Shown: piece after piece, positions 8,460 through 16,871 of the stretch | Layout: each line of letters begins with the position of its first letter | How positions within the stretch are numbered: position 1 is the first letter of the stretch | NCBI GenBank assembly: GCA_023435565.1 | Contig: JAEYRN010000063.1 | Location: 1 to 64,000 of the forward strand | Source: Bacillota bacterium | GTDB lineage: Bacteria; Bacillota; UBA4882; UBA8346 | Length of the DNA: 64,000 nucleotides | Direction: 5' to 3' | Notes under the pieces: model-generated | Database searches by the model: none | Told to the model about the DNA's origin: nothing | What the model saw: the letters and a program-made list of their open reading frames with translations, nothing else | Translations under genes and position numbers: made by a program

Positions 8460-8834
8460 GTGCCAAACAAAACTAAAGCTCAATCCAAACAACCACTTGG
8501 CACTATTAATATTTCACCTAATACCATCGCTATGGTAGCAGGTATAGCTACAATGCAATGTTTCGGGGTGGTCGGTATGGCATCTCGTAATCTACAGGAT
8601 GGAATTTCCGACTTATTGACCAAAAAGGACAATTTAACTAAAGGTATTGAAGTTATAATTGACGAAGACCAAGTTCATTTGGAACTATATATTATTGTTG
8701 AATACGGGGTCCGTATTCAAGAAGTTGCCCGTAATGTTATTGAGAACGTAAGGTATGCCATAGAAAATCAGCTTGGGTTAAATAAATTAAAAATTGACGT
8801 AATTATCCAAAGTGTTCGTAGTAATAAAAAATGA
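8460..8834 (+). CDS. Asp23/Gls24 family protein (YloU-like)
   Basis: 124 residues of the Asp23 (DUF322) family: TINISPNTIAMVAGIATMQC near the start, then GVVGMASR, and EVIIDEDQVHLELYIIVEYG in the middle, all typical. In Firmicutes this protein sits beside fakA and is linked to the envelope and fatty-acid metabolism; its molecular task is not settled. GTG start with AAGGAGGAA upstream. Four bases separate its stop from the fakA ribosome-site region, so the two are co-transcribed. Confidence 0.9.
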   Translation: MPNKTKAQSKQPLGTINISPNTIAMVAGIATMQCFGVVGMASRNLQDGISDLLTKKDNLTKGIEVIIDEDQVHLELYIIVEYGVRIQEVARNVIENVRYAIENQLGLNKLKIDVIIQSVRSNKK

Positions 8835-8851
8835 GAATTTGGGGAGGCAGT

Positions 8852-10498
8852 ATGTTGCAACCAGATTATATTGATGGATCTTTATTAAAAGAAATTATTT
8901 CAGCCGGAACAGCATGCCTTTATTCTCACAAAACTGAGGTTGACGCTTTAAATGTTTTTCCGGTACCAGACGGAGATACTGGTACCAATATGTATCTTAC
9001 TTTTCAAGCAGCTCTAAGGGAATTGTTAAATAATCCTTCTACCCGAGTGGTTGATTTATTGGAGTCCGCAGCTTATGGGGCTTTAATGGGGGCCCGAGGT
9101 AATAGCGGGGTAATAGTGTCCCAATTTTTTAGAGGTTTTGTTAAAGCACTCCCCTCTAAAACAACTAATCTTACAAAGTATGAACTAGCGGAAGGTCTTA
9201 ACGGGGCGTATAATTTGTGTTATCAAGCAGTACGGCAGCCGGTTGAAGGAACAATTTTAACGGTTATCCGAGAGTCAGCCCTTTTTGCCAAAGAAAACGC
9301 CAATAACGAATCTAATATTAAAGAATACTTTAATCAAATATACCTACATGCATGTAAAACTCTGGCCCAGACCCCGGAGATGTTACCAGTTTTGAAACAG
9401 GCCGGAGTGGTCGACGCCGGTGGCCAAGGACTTGTTTTTTTCTTTGAGGGTATGAAACGATGCCTAAATGGAGAAAACATGGATGGAGATATTTCAGATA
9501 ATTTATTGAATGAACCTAAAAAAGTCAGTGTCACTCCTTATTCAGATGGCGAACTTCTTGCTGATGGAGTAATCAACTTTCAATATTGTACTGAATTCAT
9601 CTTAAAAGGCAAACAACTCGATCTTGAACATATCAAAAATAATCTCAGCCCCCACGGAGATTGTTTAATGGTTGTCGGGGACGAAAACACGGTTAAAATA
9701 CACTTACACACTAATAATCCCGGTATTGTCCTGGATTTTGCGGTCCGTTTCGGTGACATGTATGAGATTCAAATTCATAACATGGTTGAACAGAGTCAGC
9801 AACGGTTGGCAAAAATTTCAGATTCAAATACGAATAATTCCAAATACGGGATTGTCACCGTAGCAGCAGGCGATGGTTTAGAGCGGATCTTTCGCAGTTT
9901 AGGAGTCCAGGTTATTGTTAACGGTGGTCAGACTATGAACCCAAGTATCGAGGATTTAGTTAAGGCTACTTCAAGTATCAACTCTTCTCAGATTATTATT
10001 TTGCCCAATAACAAAAACATTGTATTAACTGCCAATCATGTTCAGGAGTTGGTTCCGGAACGCCAGGTCAAAGTGGTGCCAACTCACAGTATTCCTGAAG
10101 GGCTCGCCGCTTTATTAAATTATTCCGAAGACCGTGATTTAGAAGACAATGTACGGCAGATGACTGAAAAATCACAAGCGATTGTAACCGGAGAAGTAAC
10201 TTATGCTGTCCGTAGCGTTAAATTAGGAGAATTGGATATTAAAGAAGGGGAAATCATCGGACTCCTGGATGGGGAAATTGTAACCCATGGTGATGCGCCG
10301 GAACAGGTTTTGGAAGTTGCCCTGCAAAAAACGTCCCGGGTTAATAGTAGTCTGGTATCGATTTATTACGGTTCGGATGTTACCCCGTTAGTCGCTCAAG
10401 ACTTATTGAACCGACTGGAGAAAACATTCCCGGAAGCAGAATTTGAATTATATTATGGAGGCCAACCTTTGTACTACTATTTATTCTCGATTGAATAA
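8852..10498 (+). CDS. fakA: Fatty acid kinase catalytic subunit FakA (DhaL/YloV family)
   Basis: 548 residues, the usual size. The N-terminal DhaL-type kinase domain shows the Mg/ATP Asp cluster in NVFPVPDGDTGTNMYL (about residue 37), the loop GARGNSGVIVSQFFRG (near 88) and DAGGQGLVFFFEGM (near 190). The rest is the FakA-specific middle and C-terminal domain. It phosphorylates fatty acids presented by a FakB protein, for use in phospholipid synthesis. I chose ATG 8852 with GGGGAGG just upstream over the earlier ATG at 8831. The next gene is a DegV/FakB protein, completing the pair. Confidence 0.93.
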   Translation: MLQPDYIDGSLLKEIISAGTACLYSHKTEVDALNVFPVPDGDTGTNMYLTFQAALRELLNNPSTRVVDLLESAAYGALMGARGNSGVIVSQFFRGFVKALPSKTTNLTKYELAEGLNGAYNLCYQAVRQPVEGTILTVIRESALFAKENANNESNIKEYFNQIYLHACKTLAQTPEMLPVLKQAGVVDAGGQGLVFFFEGMKRCLNGENMDGDISDNLLNEPKKVSVTPYSDGELLADGVINFQYCTEFILKGKQLDLEHIKNNLSPHGDCLMVVGDENTVKIHLHTNNPGIVLDFAVRFGDMYEIQIHNMVEQSQQRLAKISDSNTNNSKYGIVTVAAGDGLERIFRSLGVQVIVNGGQTMNPSIEDLVKATSSINSSQIIILPNNKNIVLTANHVQELVPERQVKVVPTHSIPEGLAALLNYSEDRDLEDNVRQMTEKSQAIVTGEVTYAVRSVKLGELDIKEGEIIGLLDGEIVTHGDAPEQVLEVALQKTSRVNSSLVSIYYGSDVTPLVAQDLLNRLEKTFPEAEFELYYGGQPLYYYLFSIE

Positions 10499-10510
10499 GG
10501 GGGACCTATT

Positions 10511-11356
10511 TTGGCGATAAAAATTGTAACTGACAGTACTGCGGATATTCCACAAAAGATTGCATCCGAATATGGGATCGAGGTTGTTCCTTTAAATGTA
10601 CATTTTGGAGAGGAAGTATTTAAAGACGGGGTCGATATTTGGAGTGAAGAATTTTATAATAAGTTACGTAACGAGTCTATACTGCCCAATACATCGCAAC
10701 CTTCTCCCGGAGATTTTTTAAAAGCATATCAAAAAATTGCGAGCCCGGGGGATACTATCATTTCGATTCATATTTCACGTGAAATGAGCGGGACGGCTGA
10801 TTCAGCCCAATTGGCGGCGGAAATGATGGGTGCTGATTATAAAATTCATATAATCGACTCCCGTCAAGTTACCCTAAGTTTAGGGATTGTTGTAATAGAG
10901 GCCGCTAAGGCGGTTAAAAATGGAGCGTCGGTTGAAACCATATTGAATAAACTGACAAAATGGGAAAAAGAGGTATCAATCTTTTTTACTTTAAAAAGTC
11001 TGGAGCATTTATATCGTACCGGTAGAATAGGCAAGGCTTCGATTTTTATGGGAAGTCTGTTAAATATTAAACCGGTTTTGACAATTGAAGAAGGATTAAT
11101 TGTTCCGGTTGAAAAAGTTAGAGGTAATTTTCAAAAGGTTGCCGAGATTATGTTAGATAAGGTTGTCAAAAGTTATGGCGATCACCCTTTGATTATAGGC
11201 GTTATTCATACCGATCTTCAAGACGAGTCCGACATCTTGGAAATGTTGGCCAAGAAAAGCTTAAATATAAAGGAAATGATTATTAATTTGGCTGGTCCTG
11301 TTATAGGTAGCCATGCCGGGCCGAATGCAATTGGAATAGTTGTTTTACCGGCATGA
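10511..11356 (+). CDS. DegV family fatty-acid-binding protein (FakB-like)
   Basis: 281 residues, full-length DegV fold. The signature TDSTADIP opens the protein, ISREMSGT lies near residue 94, and the C-terminal GPVIGSHAGPNAIG contains the conserved Arg/His-region loop of the lipid pocket. Such proteins hold a fatty acid for phosphorylation by FakA, encoded 12 bases upstream. TTG start preceded by AAGGGGGA. The last four bases (ATGA) overlap the rsmD start, showing translational coupling. Confidence 0.92.
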   Translation: MAIKIVTDSTADIPQKIASEYGIEVVPLNVHFGEEVFKDGVDIWSEEFYNKLRNESILPNTSQPSPGDFLKAYQKIASPGDTIISIHISREMSGTADSAQLAAEMMGADYKIHIIDSRQVTLSLGIVVIEAAKAVKNGASVETILNKLTKWEKEVSIFFTLKSLEHLYRTGRIGKASIFMGSLLNIKPVLTIEEGLIVPVEKVRGNFQKVAEIMLDKVVKSYGDHPLIIGVIHTDLQDESDILEMLAKKSLNIKEMIINLAGPVIGSHAGPNAIGIVVLPA

Positions 11357-11895
11357 GGGTAATAGCAGGAAAGTACCGCGGGCGATCATTGAAAGGCCCG
11401 AAACATGAGGGGGTCCGTCCTACCGCCGATCGGATTAAAGAAACGTTATTTAACATCTTAGGCGCCAGAATTCAAGGCGCTGCTTTTTTGGATCTTTTTG
11501 CCGGGGCCGGCGGTATCGGAATTGAGGCCATCAGTCGGGGAGCAGCTAACGTTGTGTTTGCCGATCAAAGTTTTTTAAGCGTCAAGTTGGTTTATCAAAA
11601 CTTAAAGATTATCGAACCTGATGAACAAGTCCGTGTCATACACCTTTCATTTGACCGGACTATTGACTTATTAGCGAAAGAAAATATTCAATTTGATTTA
11701 ATATTTTTAGATCCCCCTTTTGAAGGCGGTATCTTAACCCAAGCAATTCAAAAAATACTCGATAAGAGCTTATTGAAGGCTAATGGGATTATTATTGCCG
11801 AACATCCTCGTAAGTTCATTATAAATGTTCCGGAACTTGATGGAGAGATGCGTAATTATGGGGATATTTGCTTGACTTTTTTCAATAAAAGATGA
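11353..11895 (+). CDS. rsmD: 16S rRNA (guanine966-N2)-methyltransferase RsmD
   Basis: 180 residues, complete. It starts MRVIAGKYRGR, then has RPTADRIKETLFNIL, the SAM-binding LDLFAGAGGIGIEAISRGA and the catalytic FLDPPF motif that replaces NPPY in this family. Methylates G966 of 16S rRNA in the small subunit. It overlaps the DegV gene by four bases and precedes coaD, the rsmD-coaD pairing conserved widely in Firmicutes. Confidence 0.95.
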   Translation: MRVIAGKYRGRSLKGPKHEGVRPTADRIKETLFNILGARIQGAAFLDLFAGAGGIGIEAISRGAANVVFADQSFLSVKLVYQNLKIIEPDEQVRVIHLSFDRTIDLLAKENIQFDLIFLDPPFEGGILTQAIQKILDKSLLKANGIIIAEHPRKFIINVPELDGEMRNYGDICLTFFNKR

Positions 11896-11940
11896 TAAAT
11901 TAAAAAAAACAAGTTTTAAATATAAATGGCGGAGTTAGCA

Positions 11941-12429
11941 ATGCAGTTAAAAGCAGTCTGTCCCGGAAGTTTCGACCCTATTACAAATGGACATTTGGAT
12001 ATCATTGAGCGGGCGGCCCAGTTGTTTCCCGCTGTAGTGGTTGGGGTACTTGAAAATCCAAGTAAACGACCTCTCTTTTCTCTTGAAGAAAGGGTAGATT
12101 TGATTCGAACCGCGATAAAACATTTAAATAATGTGGAGGTTGAATGTTTTAGCGGATTATTGATTGATTTTACTCGCCGGGTCGGAAGCAACTTAATTGT
12201 TAAAGGTTTAAGGGCTATATCAGATTTTGAAATCGAATTTCAGATGTCATTAAATAATAAACGAATGGCTCCGGAGATCGAAACAATTTTTATGATGACT
12301 AAAAATGAGTATTCGTTTTTAAGCTCAAGTATGGTTAAGGAAATAACACAATTTGGCGGTGAAATCGGAGACTTGGTTACGCCAGGAGTAGAAGCCGCTC
12401 TGAAGAAGAAATATGGTCTGTGTAGGTAG
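11941..12429 (+). CDS. coaD: Phosphopantetheine adenylyltransferase
   Basis: 162 residues. Catalyses the fourth step of coenzyme A synthesis (4'-phosphopantetheine plus ATP to dephospho-CoA). Visible: CPGSFDPITNGHLDI with the nucleotidyl-transfer TxGH motif, KGLRAISDFEIEFQM in the middle and the C-terminal FLSSSMVKEI. The ATG at 11941 gives the usual N-terminus and has GGAG seven bases before it; the ATG at 11926 would add five extra residues. Confidence 0.95.
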   Translation: MQLKAVCPGSFDPITNGHLDIIERAAQLFPAVVVGVLENPSKRPLFSLEERVDLIRTAIKHLNNVEVECFSGLLIDFTRRVGSNLIVKGLRAISDFEIEFQMSLNNKRMAPEIETIFMMTKNEYSFLSSSMVKEITQFGGEIGDLVTPGVEAALKKKYGLCR

Positions 12430-12438
12430 GAGAATAAA

Positions 12439-12885
12439 ATGCCAAAATTAAATCTTTTTTTACTTTTAGATCATTTGGAAAAATTGGCGGCAAATAATTT
12501 TTCCATTGCCGGGAAAGTTTTAATCGACAAAGATGAATTGGAAGAATTAATAAATAAGATGAGATTGGCTATTCCTGAAGAAATTAAGGAAGCGGAATGG
12601 GTTAGTCGTGAAAAAGAAAAATATTTGGAACAAGCCCAGGAAGAAGCTAAACGCCTTCTACGGGAAGCTGAAATTTATGTTGAAAGACTAGTGCGTGAAG
12701 ATCAAATTACTGTTAGGGCCGAGGAAGAGGCCAAAAAGATTATTTTCGAAGCCAATAAAAATGCGACTCATATCGAGGCTGACGCCATGCAATATGCAAA
12801 TTCTATTTTGGAGCAACTGGAAGAGAGTTTGGAACGAACCATCCGAATTGTCCGTAAAGGCAGGGAAGAAATGATTCATAAATAA
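12439..12885 (+). CDS. Coiled-coil protein (ATP synthase B/DivIVA-like helix)
   Basis: 148 residues, almost wholly helical and charged from residue 40 on, with heptad-like spacing (EEAKRLLREAEIYVERLV, EEEAKKIIFEANKNATHIEA). Proteins of this kind follow coaD in many Clostridia and are often labelled ATPase or V-type subunit H-like, without experimental support. No signal peptide or membrane segment. ATG with AGGAGAATAAA upstream, nine bases after coaD. Function unknown. Confidence 0.75.
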   Translation: MPKLNLFLLLDHLEKLAANNFSIAGKVLIDKDELEELINKMRLAIPEEIKEAEWVSREKEKYLEQAQEEAKRLLREAEIYVERLVREDQITVRAEEEAKKIIFEANKNATHIEADAMQYANSILEQLEESLERTIRIVRKGREEMIHK

Positions 12886-12912
12886 TTAATAGAACTATCG
12901 GTTACTGAAGAG

Positions 12913-12945
12913 AAAGGCCGTTATTCGGTATCACGGCTTTTTTTT
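12913..12945 (+). terminator. Intrinsic terminator
   Basis: AAAG-G-CCGT / ACGGCTTT with one bulged G, followed by T8. Ends the asp23 to coiled-coil transcript. Confidence 0.75.
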
Positions 12946-13042
12946 ATGGATAAATAATATTTTGAAAAATAAATTTGAGTTCTATAATAATTTTCACAGA
13001 CGCAGTCTATTACCTTAAATCTAATTACGGAGAGATAAAATA

Positions 13043-13741
13043 ATGGAAAAAGGAATTTCGATTGCCTTAGATGGGCCGGCTGGTTCAGGTAAAAGTACTA
13101 TTGCCCGGGCCGTAGCTTTGAAGTTTAACTATATTTATATTGATACCGGTGCGATGTATCGGGCAGTTACTTTAAAAGCGCTAAAACAAGGAATCTCAAT
13201 TGAGAATAGTAAAGCTTTAACCCAATTGGCGAATAATACTTTGATTAGGTTTAGGTATGTTGAAACCGACGGACTTTCACAATTACGGGTTATTATGGAT
13301 GGGATCGATGTTAGTGAAATAATCCGGAGTTTAGAAGTAACAAGCAATGTTTCAATAGTTTCGGCCGTAGCTGGTGTTAGAGAAGCTTTGGTAAAATTGC
13401 AACGAGATATGGCTCAAGAGGGTGGAGTAGTTATGGATGGCCGTGACATAGGCACAGTAGTGCTCCCCAATGCTGAGTTAAAAGTCTTTCTTACTGCGTC
13501 AGCTAAGGAAAGGAGTAAACGGAGATGGTTGGAATTAAAAGCAAAAGGAGTTGAAGTGGATCCGGATGAGTTGGAGGAGCAGATCCGAAAACGTGATGAA
13601 TTTGATAGCAATCGCGAGGTCAATCCGTTAAAACAAGCAGATGACGCTGTTTTGCTCGATACTACCTCTTTATGTATTGCCGAAGTAACCGACCGGATAG
13701 TGGAATTGGCACTGACAAGGGGAGCGGTACTTTATCATTAA
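13043..13741 (+). CDS. cmk: Cytidylate kinase
   Basis: 232 residues. Phosphorylates CMP and dCMP. P-loop GPAGSGKSTIA at residues 11-21, acceptor-site DTGAMYRA, DGRDIGTVVLP near 133, and the LID-type RKRDEFDSNREV. First gene of the cmk-ispH-S1 group; the plsC gene often found between cmk and ispH in Clostridia is absent. ATG with ACGGAGAG upstream. Confidence 0.95.
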   Translation: MEKGISIALDGPAGSGKSTIARAVALKFNYIYIDTGAMYRAVTLKALKQGISIENSKALTQLANNTLIRFRYVETDGLSQLRVIMDGIDVSEIIRSLEVTSNVSIVSAVAGVREALVKLQRDMAQEGGVVMDGRDIGTVVLPNAELKVFLTASAKERSKRRWLELKAKGVEVDPDELEEQIRKRDEFDSNREVNPLKQADDAVLLDTTSLCIAEVTDRIVELALTRGAVLYH

Positions 13742-13743
13742 TT

Positions 13744-13789
13744 AATGTACAATGATTAATTTGCGTTAAAGAGGTTTTAATTGTACATT
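13744..13789. repeat. AATGTACAAT / ATTGTACATT inverted repeat
   Basis: A perfect ten-base inverted repeat (13744-13753 and 13780-13789) lies between cmk and ispH. AATGTACAAT occurs again at about 26949, upstream of the radical SAM gene. It may be a hairpin in the mRNA between the two genes or part of a family of AT-rich intergenic repeats. Confidence 0.5.
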
Positions 13790-13823
13790 GTAAATTATAA
13801 ATTATATATAATTGGGGTTTTAA

Positions 13824-14678
13824 ATGGAAATTTTAGTTGCCAAAACTGCCGGTTTTTGTTTTGGGGTACGCAGGGCCATGGAAATGGTAGAAAACGCCTT
13901 GGGCCAAGAAAAATGTTCCTTACACAGTTTGGGACCATTGATTCATAATCCGCGGGTAGTAACTGAGCTTGAGGAACGCGGTCTACGAACTGTTAGTTCC
14001 CTTGAACAAGTACCCCTCGGGAGAGTAGTTATCCGATCTCATGGGGTAGGGCCTAGCGTTTATCAGGCAGCCAGGGAGAAAAAGTTAGAGATTATCGACG
14101 CCACATGTCCTTTTGTCAAAAATGTTCAACAATTAGCTGTTTTTCTCCATACTGAAGGTTATCAGGTAATAATAATCGGTGAACCGGAGCATGCAGAAGT
14201 TAAAGGTGTATTGGATTCCGTATCTGGTGAAGCATTGGTGATTGAAAACGTTAAGGATTTGAATACTGTTCAAATTTTACCTAAAGTAGGGGTTATTAGT
14301 CAAACAACACAGGATATATTTAATTTTCAGCAAATTACCAATGCAATTATTCCTTATATAAAAGAAATTAGAATTTATAATACTATTTGTTTAGCTACTT
14401 CACAACGACAGCAAGAAGTGGCTAAACTCAGTTTGGAGGTGGATTTAATGATTGTGGTTGGTGGTAAAAATTCCGCAAACACTTCTCGCTTAACCGAGAT
14501 CAGCCGAATGAACGGCACCCCGACATATCAAATAGAATCAGCCGAAGAAATAGACGAGGCTTGGTTTCAAGGTATCGAGAAAGCGGGAATAACTGCAGGG
14601 GCTTCTACTCCTGATCAGCAAATAAATGAAATAATTCAGAAATTGACTTACTTAGGAGGTAAAATTACTAATGAATGA
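13824..14678 (+). CDS. ispH: 4-hydroxy-3-methylbut-2-enyl diphosphate reductase
   Basis: 284 residues, full length. Last step of the MEP pathway, giving IPP and DMAPP through a [4Fe-4S] cluster. The three cluster cysteines are visible: AGFCFGVRRA (C12), DATCPFV (about 95) and NTICLAT (about 190). The substrate-binding loop GKNSANTSRL also stands out. In many Clostridia IspH is fused to an S1-domain protein; here the S1 gene is a separate frame overlapping the last eight bases. Confidence 0.95.
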   Translation: MEILVAKTAGFCFGVRRAMEMVENALGQEKCSLHSLGPLIHNPRVVTELEERGLRTVSSLEQVPLGRVVIRSHGVGPSVYQAAREKKLEIIDATCPFVKNVQQLAVFLHTEGYQVIIIGEPEHAEVKGVLDSVSGEALVIENVKDLNTVQILPKVGVISQTTQDIFNFQQITNAIIPYIKEIRIYNTICLATSQRQQEVAKLSLEVDLMIVVGGKNSANTSRLTEISRMNGTPTYQIESAEEIDEAWFQGIEKAGITAGASTPDQQINEIIQKLTYLGGKITNE

Positions 14679-15900
14679 AACAAAGACTCAGATTGCAACG
14701 GAGAATGATGCTTCATTCCAGATGGAGGATGTTTTGAAGGCCGCTGAGGAACGATTACCAAGTTTTGAACCCGGCGAAATTATCAATGCTAGAGTAATTT
14801 TGGTTCGAGAAGACGCAGCTTTTGTGGATGTTGGAGGTAAATCAGACTATATTATTCCTCTTAACGAGCTTTCGGTTAACCCGATTACATCGGCCCGAGA
14901 AGCAGTTAAAGAGGGAGATCTTATTGAAGTGATGGTGACTAGGACCGGTAATGAAGAAAAAGTCTTGCTTTCAAAACGTCAAGCTGAAGAAAAAATCTTA
15001 CATGCAAAACGGCGGGCCGAAGAAGAACAAATATGGCTTGATTTAAAAGTTGCTTTTCAAAACAAGAAAGTTTTAGCAGGTTTGGTAACCGGTGTTGTTA
15101 AAGGCGGTTTAAGCGTTAACCTTAAGGGGATTAATGCCTTTATGCCCGCTTCTCACGCTATTTTAGGCCAGTCAACAAACTTGGATAACTTAGTTGGTCA
15201 GACAATTGAGGCAAATATTCTGGAACTTGATGCCCCAAAAAAGCGGGTCCTTATCTCACGAAAAAGCATTTTAGAAGATGAACGCCGTAAAAATGAAACT
15301 AAATTTTTCGAAAAAATAAAAGAAGGGGAACGGATAAAGGGAAAAGTATCCCGAATTACCAACTTTGGCGCTTTTGTTGACTTGGGTTCGGGAGTCGAAG
15401 GATTAATTCATATTTCCGAATTTAGTTGGAACCGTATTAAAAACGTCGGTGATCTTCTTAAGGAAGGCGACGAGGTTGAGACGTTGGTCACGAAACTAGA
15501 CGCTGTCAACCGAAGGATATCTCTTTCACTAAAGCAGATCGAAGAGCATCCATGGTATCAAGCGGTAAAAAGCTTTATGGAAGACTCTGTTTATTCCGGA
15601 ACAGTGGTCCGTTTGGAACCTTTTGGCGCTTTTATTCGGTTAGCCCCAGGAGTTGAAGGGTTGGCCCATATATCCCAGTTAGCTGAAAAACGGGTTAATA
15701 ATCCGGAAGAAGTTTTAAAAGTCGATCAGGAAGTCCAGGCTAAAATCCTGAAGATTGATAGGTCCAATCGGAAAATTTCTTTAAGCTTAAAACAAGTAAC
15801 CACCGATCATGAGGAAGAGCAAATAAATGAATTTTTAGAGAAACAAGAAGACCAACCTTTTGTTCAAAGTTTAGGCGATTTTATTAAAATCAAAAAATAG
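14671..15900 (+). CDS. S1 RNA-binding-domain protein (ribosomal protein S1 homologue)
   Basis: 409 residues with four S1 OB-fold domains at about 34-100, 129-195, 216-285 and 302-370. The last two are the most canonical (NFGAFVDLGSGVEGLIHISE and PFGAFIRLAPGVEGLAHISQ). Short Firmicute-type S1, binding mRNA on or near the ribosome. The start overlaps ispH by eight bases and has its own TAGGAGGT inside the ispH end, so translation is coupled. This looks like the clostridial IspH-S1 fusion in unfused form. Confidence 0.9.
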   Translation: MNETKTQIATENDASFQMEDVLKAAEERLPSFEPGEIINARVILVREDAAFVDVGGKSDYIIPLNELSVNPITSAREAVKEGDLIEVMVTRTGNEEKVLLSKRQAEEKILHAKRRAEEEQIWLDLKVAFQNKKVLAGLVTGVVKGGLSVNLKGINAFMPASHAILGQSTNLDNLVGQTIEANILELDAPKKRVLISRKSILEDERRKNETKFFEKIKEGERIKGKVSRITNFGAFVDLGSGVEGLIHISEFSWNRIKNVGDLLKEGDEVETLVTKLDAVNRRISLSLKQIEEHPWYQAVKSFMEDSVYSGTVVRLEPFGAFIRLAPGVEGLAHISQLAEKRVNNPEEVLKVDQEVQAKILKIDRSNRKISLSLKQVTTDHEEEQINEFLEKQEDQPFVQSLGDFIKIKK

Positions 15901-15953
15901 CGCTTGGTATTTAATAATTTGAAGTGATATATCAATATGCTATCCTAAATATT

Positions 15954-15995
15954 AAAACCCCTTTACCCATCAAAGGTTAAGGGGTTTTCTTTTTT
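15954..15995 (+). terminator. Intrinsic terminator
   Basis: AAAACCCCTT-T-ACC / GGT-T-AAGGGGTTTT around a seven-base loop, followed by CTTTTTT. Ends the cmk-ispH-S1 transcript. Confidence 0.88.
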
Positions 15996-16187
15996 ATCAA
16001 ACGGAAACAATTATCCCCTATCTCTGGCCAATTATTCCAACCAAGAAGTTTAATTCCTAGTTTTGGTCAGCATAAGCAGTATTTCCCCAGGAAAATCTAT
16101 TTCTATCACCGACATATGCGTTTGTTTTGATGAGTTGTGTTTTAGATACAATCCAACGCAAAATGTCTTGATAAAGGAGGTAAACAT

Positions 16188-16871
16188 ATGACTGGGGTTG
16201 TTTTATTAATCGGAGTCAGCATTCTTATTTTCTTGGGTTTGGCGCACCGGGTTCTCGACCGTCTCTATCTAAGTGATCGGGGAGGGTTACTATTAATCGG
16301 CGCCCTAATCGCCGGAAGTTTTATTGACATCCCGATTTGGCGGAATCCATCGGTAACACTAAATGTCGGAGGAGCGGTAATTCCGTTAATACTAGCAATT
16401 TATGTATTAAGCAAAGCTGGTTCCGGAAAGGAGGTAGCCCGTTCGTTGGTTGGGATTGTATTGACCGCTGGAGTTCTCTATGGAGTAAGTAAGCTCTATA
16501 GTTTTGATACAGCTCGCGGTTTAATCGAACCTCAGTATTTATGGGCTATTATCTCAGCTATAATTGCCTATATTGCGGGGCGTTCCCGCCGGTTGGCATT
16601 TATCATTGCAACTTTGGGTCTTTTAACTTTAGACCTAATTCACATTATTGAAGTTAGCATTGGAGGCTATAATGCACCAACCAGAATTGGAGGAGCGGGG
16701 GCATTTGACACCATAGTGGTTGCCGGTATTCTAGCAGTCCTTCTTGCCGAATTAATCGGAGAGAGCAGAGAAGCACTCCAGGGAGGACCCAACAGAGAGG
16801 GGCATTCCCCGGAATTGAATAAGGCTTTAGACCATCCTGAGGGGACCGGAAAGGAGGATGACCACAAATGA
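16188..16871 (+). CDS. DUF1614-type multi-pass membrane protein
   Basis: 227 residues with about six or seven hydrophobic segments, then a charged tail of about 35 residues. LYLSDRGGLLLIGALIAGSF and the glycine-rich GGAGAFDTIVVAGI fit the DUF1614 family, found in spore-forming Firmicutes, without a known activity. Its stop overlaps the spoIIP start by four bases, so it begins an operon of sporulation genes. ATAAAGGAGG stands ahead of the ATG. GATACAAT near 16145 resembles a SigE -10 but lacks a convincing -35. Confidence 0.75.
   Translation: MTGVVLLIGVSILIFLGLAHRVLDRLYLSDRGGLLLIGALIAGSFIDIPIWRNPSVTLNVGGAVIPLILAIYVLSKAGSGKEVARSLVGIVLTAGVLYGVSKLYSFDTARGLIEPQYLWAIISAIIAYIAGRSRRLAFIIATLGLLTLDLIHIIEVSIGGYNAPTRIGGAGAFDTIVVAGILAVLLAELIGESREALQGGPNREGHSPELNKALDHPEGTGKEDDHK

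Noticed and set aside
15925..15934. TGATATATCA palindrome also at 47761-47770, within a shared 14-base string
   Set aside because: In a 64 kb window several repeated 14-mers are expected by chance; no other link between the two sites.
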